From Lacihabitans sp. LS3-19 (lineage in GTDB: Bacteria > Bacteroidota > Bacteroidia > Cytophagales > Spirosomataceae), in NCBI RefSeq assembly GCF_024343575.1, contig NZ_RJUA01000003.1, positions 248,001 to 312,000 on the forward strand: a stretch of DNA of 64,000 bases. The letters are read 5' to 3'. This document shows positions 46,623 through 56,350 of this stretch, piece by piece. Position 1 is the first letter of the stretch. Each line of letters starts with the position of its first letter. The notes beneath the pieces are model-generated. The model saw only the letters and a list, made by a program, of their open reading frames with translations, made no database searches and was not told the DNA's origin. The position numbers and the translations under genes were made by a program.

Positions 46623-46741
46623 AATAGTTTAGTTTTCCTTCCTGTTTTTAAAAAAACCACCAAGAGTTTTGTCTTTTTGATTAAATACTGTTTTTAGATT
46701 AATGCAAACAAGAATTTTTTCCGTGCGTCTTGGTCGATTTG

Positions 46742-46749
46742 TATCTTTG
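46742..46749 (+). promoter_or_regulatory. -7 box (TAnnTTTG) of tsaD
   Basis: TATCTTTG is an exact -7 element 67 bases before the tsaD ATG. A proper TTG at 19-20 bases upstream is missing (TTT instead at 46718-46720), so the -33 contact is weak. Confidence 0.55.
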
Positions 46750-46816
46750 CGTTAAAGTATATTTGTATTGCAAAAGCTATGCAAAATTTCTTAAAAATAA
46801 TGAAAATAAAAACTAA

Positions 46817-47827
46817 ATGCCTTTAAATACTGAAAATATAGTCATTTTAGCCATAGAATCCTCATGCGACGAAACATCCGCAGCGGTTATTTATAACGGC
46901 AAAATGCTCTCAAACATTGTAGCATCACAGATTATACATGAACAACACGGAGGGGTGGTGCCTGAGTTAGCGTCGAGAGCTCATCAACAAGATATAGTAA
47001 GAGTGGTAAACGCCTCCATTCTAGAAGCAAAAATTAATAAAAATGAACTTTCTGCTATAGCTTTTACGCGTGGGCCAGGCTTATTAGGCTCGCTTTTAGT
47101 AGGGACTTCTTTTGCCAAAGCCATGGCACTAGGTTTGGATATTCCGCTGATTGAAGTAAATCACATGCAAGCCCATGTTTTGGCTCATTTTATAGATGAA
47201 CCGCAGCCGAAATTTCCATTTTTATGTTTGACGGTTAGTGGAGGCCATACCCAAATTGTATTGATTAAGAGCCATTTAGATATGGAAGTTCTTGGAGAAA
47301 CGGCAGACGATGCTGTGGGCGAAGCATTTGATAAAGCGGCTAAAATGTTAGGTTTAGGATATCCAGGTGGACCCAGAATAGACCAGAATGCCGCATTAGG
47401 CAATCCAGACGCTTTTGAATTTCCGATAGCCGAAATGCCTGCATACAGCTTTTCATTTAGTGGCATTAAAACCTCCCTATTATATTTTATCCAAAAACAT
47501 GGACAGGAGTTTGTTCAAGAAAACATCAAAGACATCTGTGCTTCTTATCAGAAAACCCTGATATTGACACTGGTAAGGAAAATTAAAAAGGCAGCTAAAG
47601 AGTTGAAAATTAAAGAAATAGCTATTGCTGGTGGAGTTTCTGCAAACATAGGCTTGAGAGAAGCATTGAAATTGGAGGCAGAAAAACAAAGATGGAATCT
47701 GTATATTCCTGACTTTCAGTATTGTACTGACAATGCGGCTATGATTGCAATGGCGGCACATTATAAATTTTTAGCGTCAGAATTCGCCGATCAAAAAGTT
47801 AGTCCATTGCCAAGATTTCAATTGTAA
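46817..47827 (+). CDS. tsaD: tRNA N6-threonylcarbamoyladenosine transferase TsaD
   Basis: This 336-residue essential enzyme transfers the threonylcarbamoyl group onto A37 of tRNAs reading ANN codons, working with TsaB and TsaE. The family motifs are all there: ILAIESSCDETSAAV, GGVVPELASRAH, the metal-binding NHMQAHVLAH, the ATP-binding SGGHTQIV and FDKAAKMLGLGYPGG, and AGGVSANIGLR. Length is standard. It is divergent from tamB and is followed 104 bases later by the penicillin-binding protein gene. Confidence 0.97.
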   Translation: MPLNTENIVILAIESSCDETSAAVIYNGKMLSNIVASQIIHEQHGGVVPELASRAHQQDIVRVVNASILEAKINKNELSAIAFTRGPGLLGSLLVGTSFAKAMALGLDIPLIEVNHMQAHVLAHFIDEPQPKFPFLCLTVSGGHTQIVLIKSHLDMEVLGETADDAVGEAFDKAAKMLGLGYPGGPRIDQNAALGNPDAFEFPIAEMPAYSFSFSGIKTSLLYFIQKHGQEFVQENIKDICASYQKTLILTLVRKIKKAAKELKIKEIAIAGGVSANIGLREALKLEAEKQRWNLYIPDFQYCTDNAAMIAMAAHYKFLASEFADQKVSPLPRFQL

Positions 47828-47894
47828 AAGCCAGTCTTTTAGATTTTTTTTCGGCAATTATTCTTCAAATCAAGCGTTCATTCATTTAAAATAT

Positions 47895-47902
47895 TAATTT
47901 TG
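47895..47902 (+). promoter_or_regulatory. Possible -7 box of the class A PBP gene
   Basis: TAATTTTG matches TAnnTTTG and lies 29 bases before the ATG, but no TTG stands at the usual distance upstream. Confidence 0.4.
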
Positions 47903-47931
47903 ACCTAGATATTAATTCTTTTCTAAAATAT

Positions 47932-50274
47932 ATGAAGCTCCCATTTCTTAAAAACTTAGCCTCCGGAAAATACAGTTTTATAATAAAATCGCTTTACAGA
48001 ATATTCTATTTAGGACTAGCAGGTTTCTTTCTATTTATAATTGCACTTAATCTGAACTTGTTCTGGTTGTTTGGTAAGATGCCTTCAGTAGATGATTTAG
48101 ACAATCCAAAAAGTGATGTTGCTTCTGAGATAATTTCTACTGACAATAAAGTTATAGGTAAATTTTTCTTCGAAAATCGTAGCGATATGAAGTTTGAAGA
48201 AATTCCAGATAATTTTATAAATGCTCTTATTGCGACTGAAGATGTTCGTTTTTCTAAGCATTCTGGAATAGATGCAAGAAGTATGTTAAGGGTTTTTGGA
48301 GGGATTCTTACATTAAACAGAAAAGGTGGAGGTAGTACAATATCACAACAATTGGCTAAAAATCTCTTTAAAATGAGGCAAGATGAGGCCTATGAAGGCT
48401 TGTTGTATAAATTACCTCTTGCGAAGACTTTAACCATAAAAGCAAAAGAATGGGTAACAGCTATAAAACTTGAAAGAAGATATACAAAAGCCGAAATCAT
48501 GACCATGTACCTTAATACTATTGAGTTTAGTAGTGGTGCTTATGGTTTGAAATCCGCTGCTAAAACGTATTTCAAAAAACAACCTAAAGACCTCAAACCC
48601 GAAGAATCTGCACTATTGGTTGGAATGATTCAAAATCCTTCTAGGTTCAATCCTAAGTTTTTTCCTAAAAACTCGCGTGGCAGAAGAGATATTGTAATAT
48701 CGCAAATGGTGAAATTTAATAAACTTAGTCCAGAGGAGGGAAAAGAAATGGCGGACTTACCTATCGTACTCAATTATTCTCCAGAAAGTCACAATTATGG
48801 TATGGCTCAGTACTTTAGAGAATATCTTAAGGATATAGTCAAGAAACAATTGAAAGATTCTGGCTACGAAGATTCAGACCTCTACACAAAGGGCTTTAAG
48901 ATTTATGTGACAATAGATTCCCGTATGCAAGCCTATGCAGAAGAAGCTATGAAAGTCCATATGAAAGATCAGCAAAAAAAGTTTGAGGCAGCTTATAAAG
49001 GTAAAAATCCATGGGTGCAAAGAAAAAGTGAGAACTCAAGCCAATATGTTGAGATTCCTAACTTTATTGAAAATAGTGCTAAACGGACGGAGATTTATAG
49101 ATTATTAAAGAAAACTTATGGAGATGATGAAAAGCTGATTTTGTCTAAAATGCGAGAGAAAGTACCAATGACCATCTTCACATGGGATGGTGATAGAGAT
49201 ACTGTAATGTCACATATAGATTCGTTAAAACATTACAAAAGATTCTTAAATATCGGAATGTTGGCCATGGATCCTCGCAATGGTAACATAAAGGCTTGGG
49301 TAGGTGGAATTAATTTTAAGCATTTCAAATTCGACAACGTCTTCCAGAGCCGTAGGCAGCCAGGTTCTACTTTCAAGCCTTTTGTGTATGTTACAGCCAT
49401 AGATAATGGTTTTTCTACTTGTGAGAGAGTAATTGACGAACCCATAACTTTCGGTCCAGCAGATGGTATAGTAGGCTCGTATACACCGAAAAACTCCGAT
49501 GGTAAATATTCATATGAATCTCTGACTTTAAGGCAAGCACTGGGACAATCTGTAAATACAGTTAGTGCTCGATTAATTAAAGAGTTTAAACCTTCAAAAG
49601 TAATAGAATACGCACATCAATTAGGCATTAAGTCTGAATTGCCCAATTCTCCATCTCTTTGTTTAGGCGTGGGAGAAGTTTCGCTTTTTGAAATGCTAGG
49701 TGGATATGGTGTTTTTGCAAATCAAGGTAAGCATACGGAGCCAATGGTGCTATTAAGAATTGAAGATAAAAATGGAGAGGTCATAAAAGAGTTTTTTCCA
49801 GAGTCAAAGGAGGTATTAAGTAAAGAATCTGCCTACAAAATGATTCATCTTATGAAAGGAGCCACAGCAGGAGGCGGTACAGCAGCGGGATTAGCTAGAT
49901 ACGGAATATTGGATGGAAATGAAATAGCAGCAAAAACTGGTACAACTTCCAACTTCTCTGACGGTTGGTTTATGGGAATGACACAAGAGTTAATAGGAGG
50001 AGTTTGGGTAGGGGGTGAGGATCGTGCGATACACTTTCCTTCTATATACTATGGGCAGGGAGCAAGAAACGCAATGCCAGCATGGGGTATGTTTATGCAA
50101 AAAGTATATGCAGACAATACTTTGGAATATAAAAAATCGAAGTTTATTATTCCGGATGGCCTTAGAATAATGGGTGACTGTGTATTGAGTCCTAATGATG
50201 GTTTTTCTTCTCCCAACGATTTGGAGCCTAAGCAGCCAGCACTAAAACCTGCTGATGACGATGAACTTTTATAA
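47932..50274 (+). CDS. Class A penicillin-binding protein (PBP1A type)
   Basis: This 780-residue bifunctional peptidoglycan synthase has an N-terminal membrane segment (about 24-49), a GT51 glycosyltransferase domain with catalytic E103 in ATEDVRF and GGSTISQQLAKNL, and a transpeptidase domain with S479-T-F-K482 (RQPGSTFKPF), an SVN motif (GQSVNTVSA) and K668-T-G-T. The C terminus is short and Pro/Asp-rich. It builds and crosslinks glycan chains on the periplasmic face. It is downstream of tsaD and upstream of nqrA with separate promoters likely for each. Confidence 0.95.
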   Translation: MKLPFLKNLASGKYSFIIKSLYRIFYLGLAGFFLFIIALNLNLFWLFGKMPSVDDLDNPKSDVASEIISTDNKVIGKFFFENRSDMKFEEIPDNFINALIATEDVRFSKHSGIDARSMLRVFGGILTLNRKGGGSTISQQLAKNLFKMRQDEAYEGLLYKLPLAKTLTIKAKEWVTAIKLERRYTKAEIMTMYLNTIEFSSGAYGLKSAAKTYFKKQPKDLKPEESALLVGMIQNPSRFNPKFFPKNSRGRRDIVISQMVKFNKLSPEEGKEMADLPIVLNYSPESHNYGMAQYFREYLKDIVKKQLKDSGYEDSDLYTKGFKIYVTIDSRMQAYAEEAMKVHMKDQQKKFEAAYKGKNPWVQRKSENSSQYVEIPNFIENSAKRTEIYRLLKKTYGDDEKLILSKMREKVPMTIFTWDGDRDTVMSHIDSLKHYKRFLNIGMLAMDPRNGNIKAWVGGINFKHFKFDNVFQSRRQPGSTFKPFVYVTAIDNGFSTCERVIDEPITFGPADGIVGSYTPKNSDGKYSYESLTLRQALGQSVNTVSARLIKEFKPSKVIEYAHQLGIKSELPNSPSLCLGVGEVSLFEMLGGYGVFANQGKHTEPMVLLRIEDKNGEVIKEFFPESKEVLSKESAYKMIHLMKGATAGGGTAAGLARYGILDGNEIAAKTGTTSNFSDGWFMGMTQELIGGVWVGGEDRAIHFPSIYYGQGARNAMPAWGMFMQKVYADNTLEYKKSKFIIPDGLRIMGDCVLSPNDGFSSPNDLEPKQPALKPADDDELL

Positions 50275-50366
50275 ACTAGAATATATGACCAAATTCACAT
50301 AATGAATTCATTTTCAATAAAAAAGTATTTTTTGCCATAAAAAAAGTAAATTTTTTTAATAAATAT

Positions 50367-50396
50367 TTGGATTTTTGATATGGCTCGTTAGATTTG
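50367..50396 (+). promoter_or_regulatory. Consensus promoter of the nqr operon
   Basis: TTG at 50367-50369 and TAGATTTG at 50389-50396 are separated by exactly 19 bases. Transcription should start near 50403, giving a leader of about 40 bases before nqrA. Confidence 0.8.
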
Positions 50397-50444
50397 TAAC
50401 ATCAAGGTGTTTAGGGCATCTACCTATATTTATTTTAAACTTTT

Positions 50445-51779
50445 ATGAGCAATAATTTACGAATCAAAAAAGGCTTTGACATCAAATTAGTTGGATTACC
50501 ACAAAAGAAAATTGAAAAAATAGATGCCCCCAGTATAGTTGTTTTAAAACCCTCTGATTTTAAAAATGTTACCCCGAAATTGCTCGTCAACGAAGGCGAT
50601 GCTGTTAAAGCTGGGCAAAAGATTTTTTTTCACAAAGATCTCCCTGAAGTATTTTTCACGTCACCTGTAAGTGGCGAAATAGTAGAAATAGTAAGAGTAG
50701 AAAAAAGGCGAATCAGCCAAATAAAAATATTAACAGATAAAGAGAATTCTGCAATTCAATTTAATATTCCTTCGGAATTAAGTTCAGAATCTGTTAAGAA
50801 TATTCTTTTAGAAAGTGGTGCTTGGACATATATAAGGCAAAGGCCTTTCGATATGATTCCTGACCCACAAACAAAACCTAAAAGTATTTTTGTCTCTTTG
50901 TTTGATACTGCACCATTAGCTCCAGATTACACTTTTATTTTAGATAAAGCCAAACTTCAAAAAGGGCTAGAGATTTTGAGTGCTTTGTCGGAGGGTAAAT
51001 TAAATGTTAGTGTCAATAACGACGAAATGTCAAGTATTGCCAACAAAGTTAAAGGAGTAAATGTGATTTCAGTATCAGGGCCTCACCCTGCAGGAAACGT
51101 TGGTATTCAAATTCACCATACTGATCCAATTCGTCCTGGTGAAACAGTGTGGTATGTAAATGCTCAAGATGTTGCTATTATCGGAGAACTTTTTTTATCA
51201 GGGATATATACTCCAAAACGAACCGTGGGATTGGTTGGAAGTGGGGTAGTAGATCCTAGATATTTTGAGGTTATTCCTGGTCAAGCTGTTGCAGATTTAG
51301 TGAAAGATAAAATCAAAGAAGACAATCAAAGAATTATTCAAGGAAATGTATTGTCGGGTACAACTTCAAACGAATCCGATTTTATTTCACACTATACCAA
51401 TCAAGTAACAGTAATCACTGAAGGGAATCAACCAGAGTTTTTTGGATGGGCACTGCCAGGTTTTGGAAAACTTAGCCTTTCAAGGTCTTTCTTCTCATGG
51501 TTAACACCAAACAAAACGTATGATCTTGACACCAATACACATGGTGAAGAGAGGGCATTTGTGGTAAGTGGTGAATACGATAAAGTGTTGCCTATGAATA
51601 TCATGCCAGTTATTTTACTAAAATCGATTTTAGCAAAAGATATTGAACGAATGGAAGCATTAGGAATACATGAAATCTCAGAAGAGGATTTTGCTCTTTG
51701 TGAGTTTGTGTGTACATCTAAAATTGACGTTCAAAATATAGTAAGAGAAGGATTAGAATTGATCAGGATGGATGCTTAA
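50445..51779 (+). CDS. nqrA: Na+-translocating NADH:quinone reductase subunit A
   Basis: This 444-residue protein is the peripheral NqrA subunit, which contributes to the quinone-binding side of Na+-NQR at the cytoplasmic face. Recognisable are RIKKGFDIKLVG at the N terminus, the RnfC-like barrel-sandwich lead (GDAVKAGQKIFF, SPVSGEIVEIVR), RQRPFDMIP and GPHPAGNVGIQIHH. It has no membrane segment. It is the first gene of a six-gene operon and lies behind a consensus promoter; nqrB follows after 38 bases. Confidence 0.96.
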   Translation: MSNNLRIKKGFDIKLVGLPQKKIEKIDAPSIVVLKPSDFKNVTPKLLVNEGDAVKAGQKIFFHKDLPEVFFTSPVSGEIVEIVRVEKRRISQIKILTDKENSAIQFNIPSELSSESVKNILLESGAWTYIRQRPFDMIPDPQTKPKSIFVSLFDTAPLAPDYTFILDKAKLQKGLEILSALSEGKLNVSVNNDEMSSIANKVKGVNVISVSGPHPAGNVGIQIHHTDPIRPGETVWYVNAQDVAIIGELFLSGIYTPKRTVGLVGSGVVDPRYFEVIPGQAVADLVKDKIKEDNQRIIQGNVLSGTTSNESDFISHYTNQVTVITEGNQPEFFGWALPGFGKLSLSRSFFSWLTPNKTYDLDTNTHGEERAFVVSGEYDKVLPMNIMPVILLKSILAKDIERMEALGIHEISEEDFALCEFVCTSKIDVQNIVREGLELIRMDA

Positions 51780-51817
51780 ACTATTCTAATCAGAAAAACA
51801 TTAAATATTACTCAATA

Positions 51818-52975
51818 GTGAAATTAGCAAGAAAATTAGTAGATTCGGTAAAACCTAAATTCGCCAAAGGTAGCAAATTAGAAAAATACCACTATCTTTT
51901 TGATGCATTTGAGACTTTTCTTTTCGTTCCTGATACTACCACAAAAAATGGTGTTCATGTTCGTGACGCTATGGATCTCAAAAGGACGATGTTGATGGTA
52001 ATCATAGCTTTGATTCCAAGCATGCTTTTTGGTATTTGGAATACGGGTCATCAACACTATTTAGCCTTTGGAATGGAAAGTAGCTTTATGGATAACATGA
52101 TTTTTGGTCTAATAAAAGTTCTTCCAATTATTGTGGTTTCTTATGCCGCTGGATTAGGTGTTGAATTCCTTTTTTCTATTACCAAAGGTCACCCAGTTTC
52201 TGAAGGTTACTTGGTAACAGGTTTGTTAATACCACTTACTCTACCAGTTACTGTCCCTTTATGGATGGTAGCATTAGGAGCCGTTTTCTGTACTTTATTA
52301 GGAAAAGAGATTTTTGGAGGAACTGGTATGAACTTCATGAATCCAGCTTTGCTGGCAAGAGCATTTATGTTTTTTGCTTTTCCAGCTTTTATGTCAGGCG
52401 ACATTTGGACAGACCTTTCTCCTGAAGTTGGTCATCAAGTAGTTGATGCCTTTTCAGGAGCTACAAACTTGGTTGTTTTCGATACAAACTATGCCAGTTT
52501 ACCTTCAGCTTGGGATATGTTTATGGGTTTTGAACAGGGCTCAATTGGCGAAACCTCTGTACTTGCTTGTTTGATTGGAGCTGTTATTCTCATAGTCTCA
52601 GGTGTTGGAAGTTGGAGAATCATTGTTTCTATTTTTGTTGGGGGTTATCTTATGGGTCTTTTGATGAATATATTGGCTCCAGCAGATAATTTAGCTCATG
52701 CTATGCACACTCCAGCACATTTTCATTGGTTGATGGGAAGCTTCGCTTTTGGAGCAGTATTTATGGCTACGGACCCTGTATCAGCCGCACAGACAAATAC
52801 AGGAAAAATAATATATGGATTACTTATTGGTATTATGATAGTTGTGCTTAGAGTATTTAATCCAGCTTATCCAGAAGCCGTAATGTTGACCATTTTATTA
52901 TTGAATGTTTTCGCACCAATAATTGACCATATCGTAGTTGAAAGACATATAAAAACTAGATTGAAAAATGCATAG
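51818..52975 (+). CDS. nqrB: Na+-NQR subunit B
   Basis: This 385-residue membrane subunit starts at GTG 51818. It has about ten membrane segments and carries the covalently bound FMN: the acceptor threonine is T216 in DAFSGATNL. FYLV-type Na+-channel helices and the TGLLIPLTLP and ATDPVSAAQTNTG stretches are typical of the NqrB/RnfD family. FMN attachment needs ApbE, encoded at the end of the same region. The 3' end overlaps nqrC by 8 bases. Confidence 0.96.
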   Translation: MKLARKLVDSVKPKFAKGSKLEKYHYLFDAFETFLFVPDTTTKNGVHVRDAMDLKRTMLMVIIALIPSMLFGIWNTGHQHYLAFGMESSFMDNMIFGLIKVLPIIVVSYAAGLGVEFLFSITKGHPVSEGYLVTGLLIPLTLPVTVPLWMVALGAVFCTLLGKEIFGGTGMNFMNPALLARAFMFFAFPAFMSGDIWTDLSPEVGHQVVDAFSGATNLVVFDTNYASLPSAWDMFMGFEQGSIGETSVLACLIGAVILIVSGVGSWRIIVSIFVGGYLMGLLMNILAPADNLAHAMHTPAHFHWLMGSFAFGAVFMATDPVSAAQTNTGKIIYGLLIGIMIVVLRVFNPAYPEAVMLTILLLNVFAPIIDHIVVERHIKTRLKNA

Positions 52976-53672
52976 TAATCGTTACACATTTATTTATGCT
53001 ATAGGTATCTCCATACTTACGGCAATTATTTTGGCGACAACCTCAGTAGTTTTAAAACCAAAACAAGATTTTAATTTGGCTCTGGATGCCAAGTCAAACA
53101 TTCTAAAGTCTGTTCTGGTAGAGCCAAGTTCTAGCTCCGAGATTGAGCGTATTTATGGTAAGCAAGTAGAAGAATTAGTTTTAAATAGCAAAGGTGATAT
53201 AATTCCAGATGTGAAAGCCAATACGGTCGTTCTAAAGGAAGAATTGGGTAAAAATCTTGAAGATAGAAAGCTACCTTTATATATTTATACGGATGACAAA
53301 GGAGGAAAAAATTATGTAGTTCCTATGCAAGGCGTTGGACTTTGGGGACCTATCTGGGGTTTTATTTCTTTTGAATCTGATTTGAATACTGTGAAAGGTG
53401 CTTTTTTTGATCATAAATCAGAAACACCGGGTTTAGGAGCTGAAATTGCTGAAAAACCTTTTCAAGAGAAATTTATTGGTAAAAAAATTATTGATGGAAA
53501 TAATAGTTTTATTTCAGTGAATGTGGTGAAATCTTCGGCGAAGGTTGATTTCGGTCCAGAGTACAGAGTGGATGCTATTTCGGGAGGTACAATCACTTCG
53601 AATGGCACCAACGATATGATAAGGAATTGTGTAGAACCCTATTTGGTATATTTCAATAAACAAAAAAACTAA
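52968..53672 (+). CDS. nqrC: Na+-NQR subunit C
   Basis: This 234-residue subunit has one N-terminal membrane segment (about 9-29) and a periplasmic flavin domain. The flavinylation motif reads DAISGGTITS, with T208 in the position of the FMN-bearing threonine; the more common motif has SGAT, so the Ala is replaced by Gly here. LWGPIWGFISFE and TPGLGAEI are characteristic. It overlaps nqrB by 8 bases and abuts nqrD without a gap. Confidence 0.95.
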   Translation: MHSNRYTFIYAIGISILTAIILATTSVVLKPKQDFNLALDAKSNILKSVLVEPSSSSEIERIYGKQVEELVLNSKGDIIPDVKANTVVLKEELGKNLEDRKLPLYIYTDDKGGKNYVVPMQGVGLWGPIWGFISFESDLNTVKGAFFDHKSETPGLGAEIAEKPFQEKFIGKKIIDGNNSFISVNVVKSSAKVDFGPEYRVDAISGGTITSNGTNDMIRNCVEPYLVYFNKQKN

Positions 53673-54335
53673 ATGGCAGAAGTATTAGAAAAGCCTAAAA
53701 AAGAAGGCTTGTTTTCCAAAAAAAATATTGCAATCATCAAGGACCCTTTAGATGATTCAAATCCTGTTACAGTACAAGTTTTAGGTATTTGTTCGGCTTT
53801 GGCCGTGACAGTGCAGGTTAAACCAGCCATCATTATGACACTTGGAGTTATTTTTGTAACTGCGTTTTCCAACTTAATAGTTTCTATAATTAGAAAAAGT
53901 ATTCCAACAAGGGTCAGGATAATTGTTCAATTAATTGTAGTTGCTACTTTGGTTACCATTGTTGACCAAATGTTGAAAGCTTACATGTTTGACGTAAGTA
54001 AAAAACTTTCAGTATTCGTTGGTTTGATTATTACAAACTGTATTGTTATGGGTCGATTAGAAGCTTTTGCTTTTGCCCAAAAACCTTGGCCTTCGTTTTT
54101 AGATGGTATTGGTAATGGCTTAGGATATGGAATAATATTAATTACTGTAGCGGTTTTTAGAGAGTTTTTTGGAAGCGGTTCAATTTTGGGCTTTAATTTG
54201 GTTCCGCAGTGGGCTTATGATCACGGTTATGTTAACAATGGTCTTATGATGCTACCCCCATCTGCCTTGTTTCTAATTGGCGGATATATTTGGTGGCAGA
54301 GGAGTCGTAATAAAAAATTGACCAATATTTCTTAA
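53673..54335 (+). CDS. nqrD: Na+-NQR subunit D
   Basis: This 220-residue subunit has six membrane segments. Typical stretches are [16 protein letters not shown] near residues 34-49, where a conserved cysteine helps hold the Fe centre shared with NqrE, and [14 protein letters not shown] with a second cysteine. It lies directly after nqrC, and nqrE follows after 14 bases. Confidence 0.95.
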   Translation: MAEVLEKPKKEGLFSKKNIAIIKDPLDDSNPVTVQVLGICSALAVTVQVKPAIIMTLGVIFVTAFSNLIVSIIRKSIPTRVRIIVQLIVVATLVTIVDQMLKAYMFDVSKKLSVFVGLIITNCIVMGRLEAFAFAQKPWPSFLDGIGNGLGYGIILITVAVFREFFGSGSILGFNLVPQWAYDHGYVNNGLMMLPPSALFLIGGYIWWQRSRNKKLTNIS

Positions 54336-54349
54336 TTTATAAATAGAAA

Positions 54350-54964
54350 ATGGAAAACCTTTTAGGAATTTTTGTAAAATCAATATTTGTTGAAAATGCA
54401 ATCTTTGCATTCTTTCTCGGTATGTGTTCATATTTGGCTGTTTCTAAGAAAATAAAAACAGCGACCGGTTTAGGCTTAGCGGTAATATTTGTAATGTTAC
54501 TTACAGCTCCGCTAAACTATCTTATATTAACTTATATGCTAAAGGAAGGTGCTTTGGCATGGATTCATCCATCTTTGGCCACGGTAGATTTAACCTTTTT
54601 AGCCTTTATCTTATTTATCTCCACCATCGCTGGTGCTGTACAGTTGGTAGAAATGATTGTTGAAAAATTCGCCCCAGCTCTGTATAGTTCGCTTGGAATA
54701 TTTTTGCCCCTTATTACAGTAAATTGCTCGATTTTGGGTGCTTCGTTATTTATGCAAGAGCGTGAATATAATTTCTCAGAAACTTTGGTTTTTTCTGTTG
54801 GTACTGGTATCGGTTTCTTTTTAGCAATTGTTCTTTTGGCATCAATACGTGAAAAACTTCGCTATTCTAAAGTACCTGAGCCTTTACAGGGTTTGGGCAT
54901 GGCGATGATAATCACGGGTCTTATGGCCATGGCTTTTTTGAGTTTTTCTGGAATAAAACTATAA
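54350..54964 (+). CDS. nqrE: Na+-NQR subunit E
   Basis: This 204-residue, six-helix membrane subunit is homologous to NqrD in inverted orientation. The cysteines in FFLGMCSYLAVSKK and PLITVNCSILGASLF match those that ligate the Fe centre together with NqrD. The electron passes here between NqrF and the flavins of NqrB/C. Twelve bases separate it from nqrF. Confidence 0.95.
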   Translation: MENLLGIFVKSIFVENAIFAFFLGMCSYLAVSKKIKTATGLGLAVIFVMLLTAPLNYLILTYMLKEGALAWIHPSLATVDLTFLAFILFISTIAGAVQLVEMIVEKFAPALYSSLGIFLPLITVNCSILGASLFMQEREYNFSETLVFSVGTGIGFFLAIVLLASIREKLRYSKVPEPLQGLGMAMIITGLMAMAFLSFSGIKL

Positions 54965-54976
54965 TCTATATTCAAT

Positions 54977-56281
54977 ATGCTCCCTATTCTTGCAAGTAGT
55001 ATTGGTGTTTTTATATTAGTGGTTCTTTTGTTTGTGTTTTTGATTTTACAAGCAAAAGAAAGGCTATTACCTCAAAAAGACGTAAGTATTATCATAAATG
55101 GTCAAACCGAAAATCCTTTGATAGTAAAGCCAGGGGAGACTTTATTGTCAGCCTTGGCCGCAAATAATCTTTTTTTATCTTCAGCTTGTGGAGGTGGTGG
55201 TACATGTGCCATGTGTAAATGTAATGTTTTGAGTGGTGGTGGAGACGTATTACCTACTGAGACAAATCACCTTAACAGAAAGCAAGTAGCTGAACATATG
55301 CGTTTAGCTTGCCAAGTAAAAGTGAAAGAAGATATGAACATTGAAATTCCTCACGAAGTGTTTGGTGTAAAGAAATGGGAGTGTACTGTAACTTCAAATT
55401 ATAATGTAGCTACTTTTATCAAAGAATTCGAGGTTAAATTACCAGAAGGTGAAACCTTAGATTTTGAAGCGGGTGGGTACATTCAGATAGACATACCTGA
55501 AACAACTGTAAACTATAAAGATATAGATATTACTGCCCACCCAGCCTATCATGACTCGCCAACGAAATTTAACGGTGACTGGGATCAGTTTAATCTTTGG
55601 CCTTTGAAAATGGTGAACCCGGAGCCTGTTTTTAGGGCTTATTCTATGGCTAACCATCCTGCCGAAGGAAATATAGTTAAACTTACTGTTCGTATCGCTA
55701 CGCCTCCATTTGACAGAGCAAAAAATGGCTGGATGGACGTAAATCCAGGTGTAGCATCTAGTTTTATATTTAATTTGAAAAATGGAGATAAAGTAAACAT
55801 TTCAGGTCCTTATGGAGAATTCTTTATAAAGGATACAGATAGAGAAATGTTGTATGTTGGTGGAGGAGCAGGTATGGCACCTATGCGTTCGCATTTGTTT
55901 CATCTTTTCCATACCTTAAAAACAAAACGAAAAGTTACTTTCTTTTACGGTGGACGTACCAAGAAAGAGTTGTTTTTTGTAGAAGAATTTAGAGAAATTG
56001 AAAAGCAGTTTCCAAACTTTAGATTTGTGATAGCCTTGGATAATCCTTTGCCTGAAGATAACTGGACGCTGAAAAAAGATATAGATGATCCAAATGGCGA
56101 CGGATTTAAAGGTTTTGTACATAATGTTTGTATTGACGAGTTTTTGAAAAAACATAAAAGTCCTGAAGACCTTGAGGTTTATTTCTGTGGTCCTCCAATG
56201 ATGAACCAATCAGTGCTTAAAATGGCTGACGATTGGGGTATACCGCCAGAAAACGTGGCCTTTGACGATTTCGGAGGATAA
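54977..56281 (+). CDS. nqrF: Na+-NQR subunit F, NADH-oxidising flavoprotein
   Basis: This 434-residue entry subunit accepts electrons from NADH. An N-terminal membrane helix (about 5-26) is followed by a 2Fe-2S ferredoxin domain with ligands C71, C77, C80 and C112, then an FAD domain (RAYSMANHP) and an NADH domain ([30 protein letters not shown]). It ends with the usual FDDFGG. A strong terminator lies 8 bases after the stop, closing the operon. Confidence 0.97.
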   Translation: MLPILASSIGVFILVVLLFVFLILQAKERLLPQKDVSIIINGQTENPLIVKPGETLLSALAANNLFLSSACGGGGTCAMCKCNVLSGGGDVLPTETNHLNRKQVAEHMRLACQVKVKEDMNIEIPHEVFGVKKWECTVTSNYNVATFIKEFEVKLPEGETLDFEAGGYIQIDIPETTVNYKDIDITAHPAYHDSPTKFNGDWDQFNLWPLKMVNPEPVFRAYSMANHPAEGNIVKLTVRIATPPFDRAKNGWMDVNPGVASSFIFNLKNGDKVNISGPYGEFFIKDTDREMLYVGGGAGMAPMRSHLFHLFHTLKTKRKVTFFYGGRTKKELFFVEEFREIEKQFPNFRFVIALDNPLPEDNWTLKKDIDDPNGDGFKGFVHNVCIDEFLKKHKSPEDLEVYFCGPPMMNQSVLKMADDWGIPPENVAFDDFGG

Positions 56282-56288
56282 AAAAATG

Positions 56289-56318
56289 AGGACTTGCAAT
56301 TATTGTAAGTCCTTTTTT
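56289..56318 (+). terminator. Terminator of the nqr operon
   Basis: AGGACTTGCAA (56289-56299) and TTGTAAGTCCT (56303-56313) form an 11-bp stem with one G-U pair and a 3-base loop, followed by a T run to 56318. Confidence 0.85.
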
Positions 56319-56350
56319 AGTTTTAATAATTATATACTCTTTAGTCTTTT

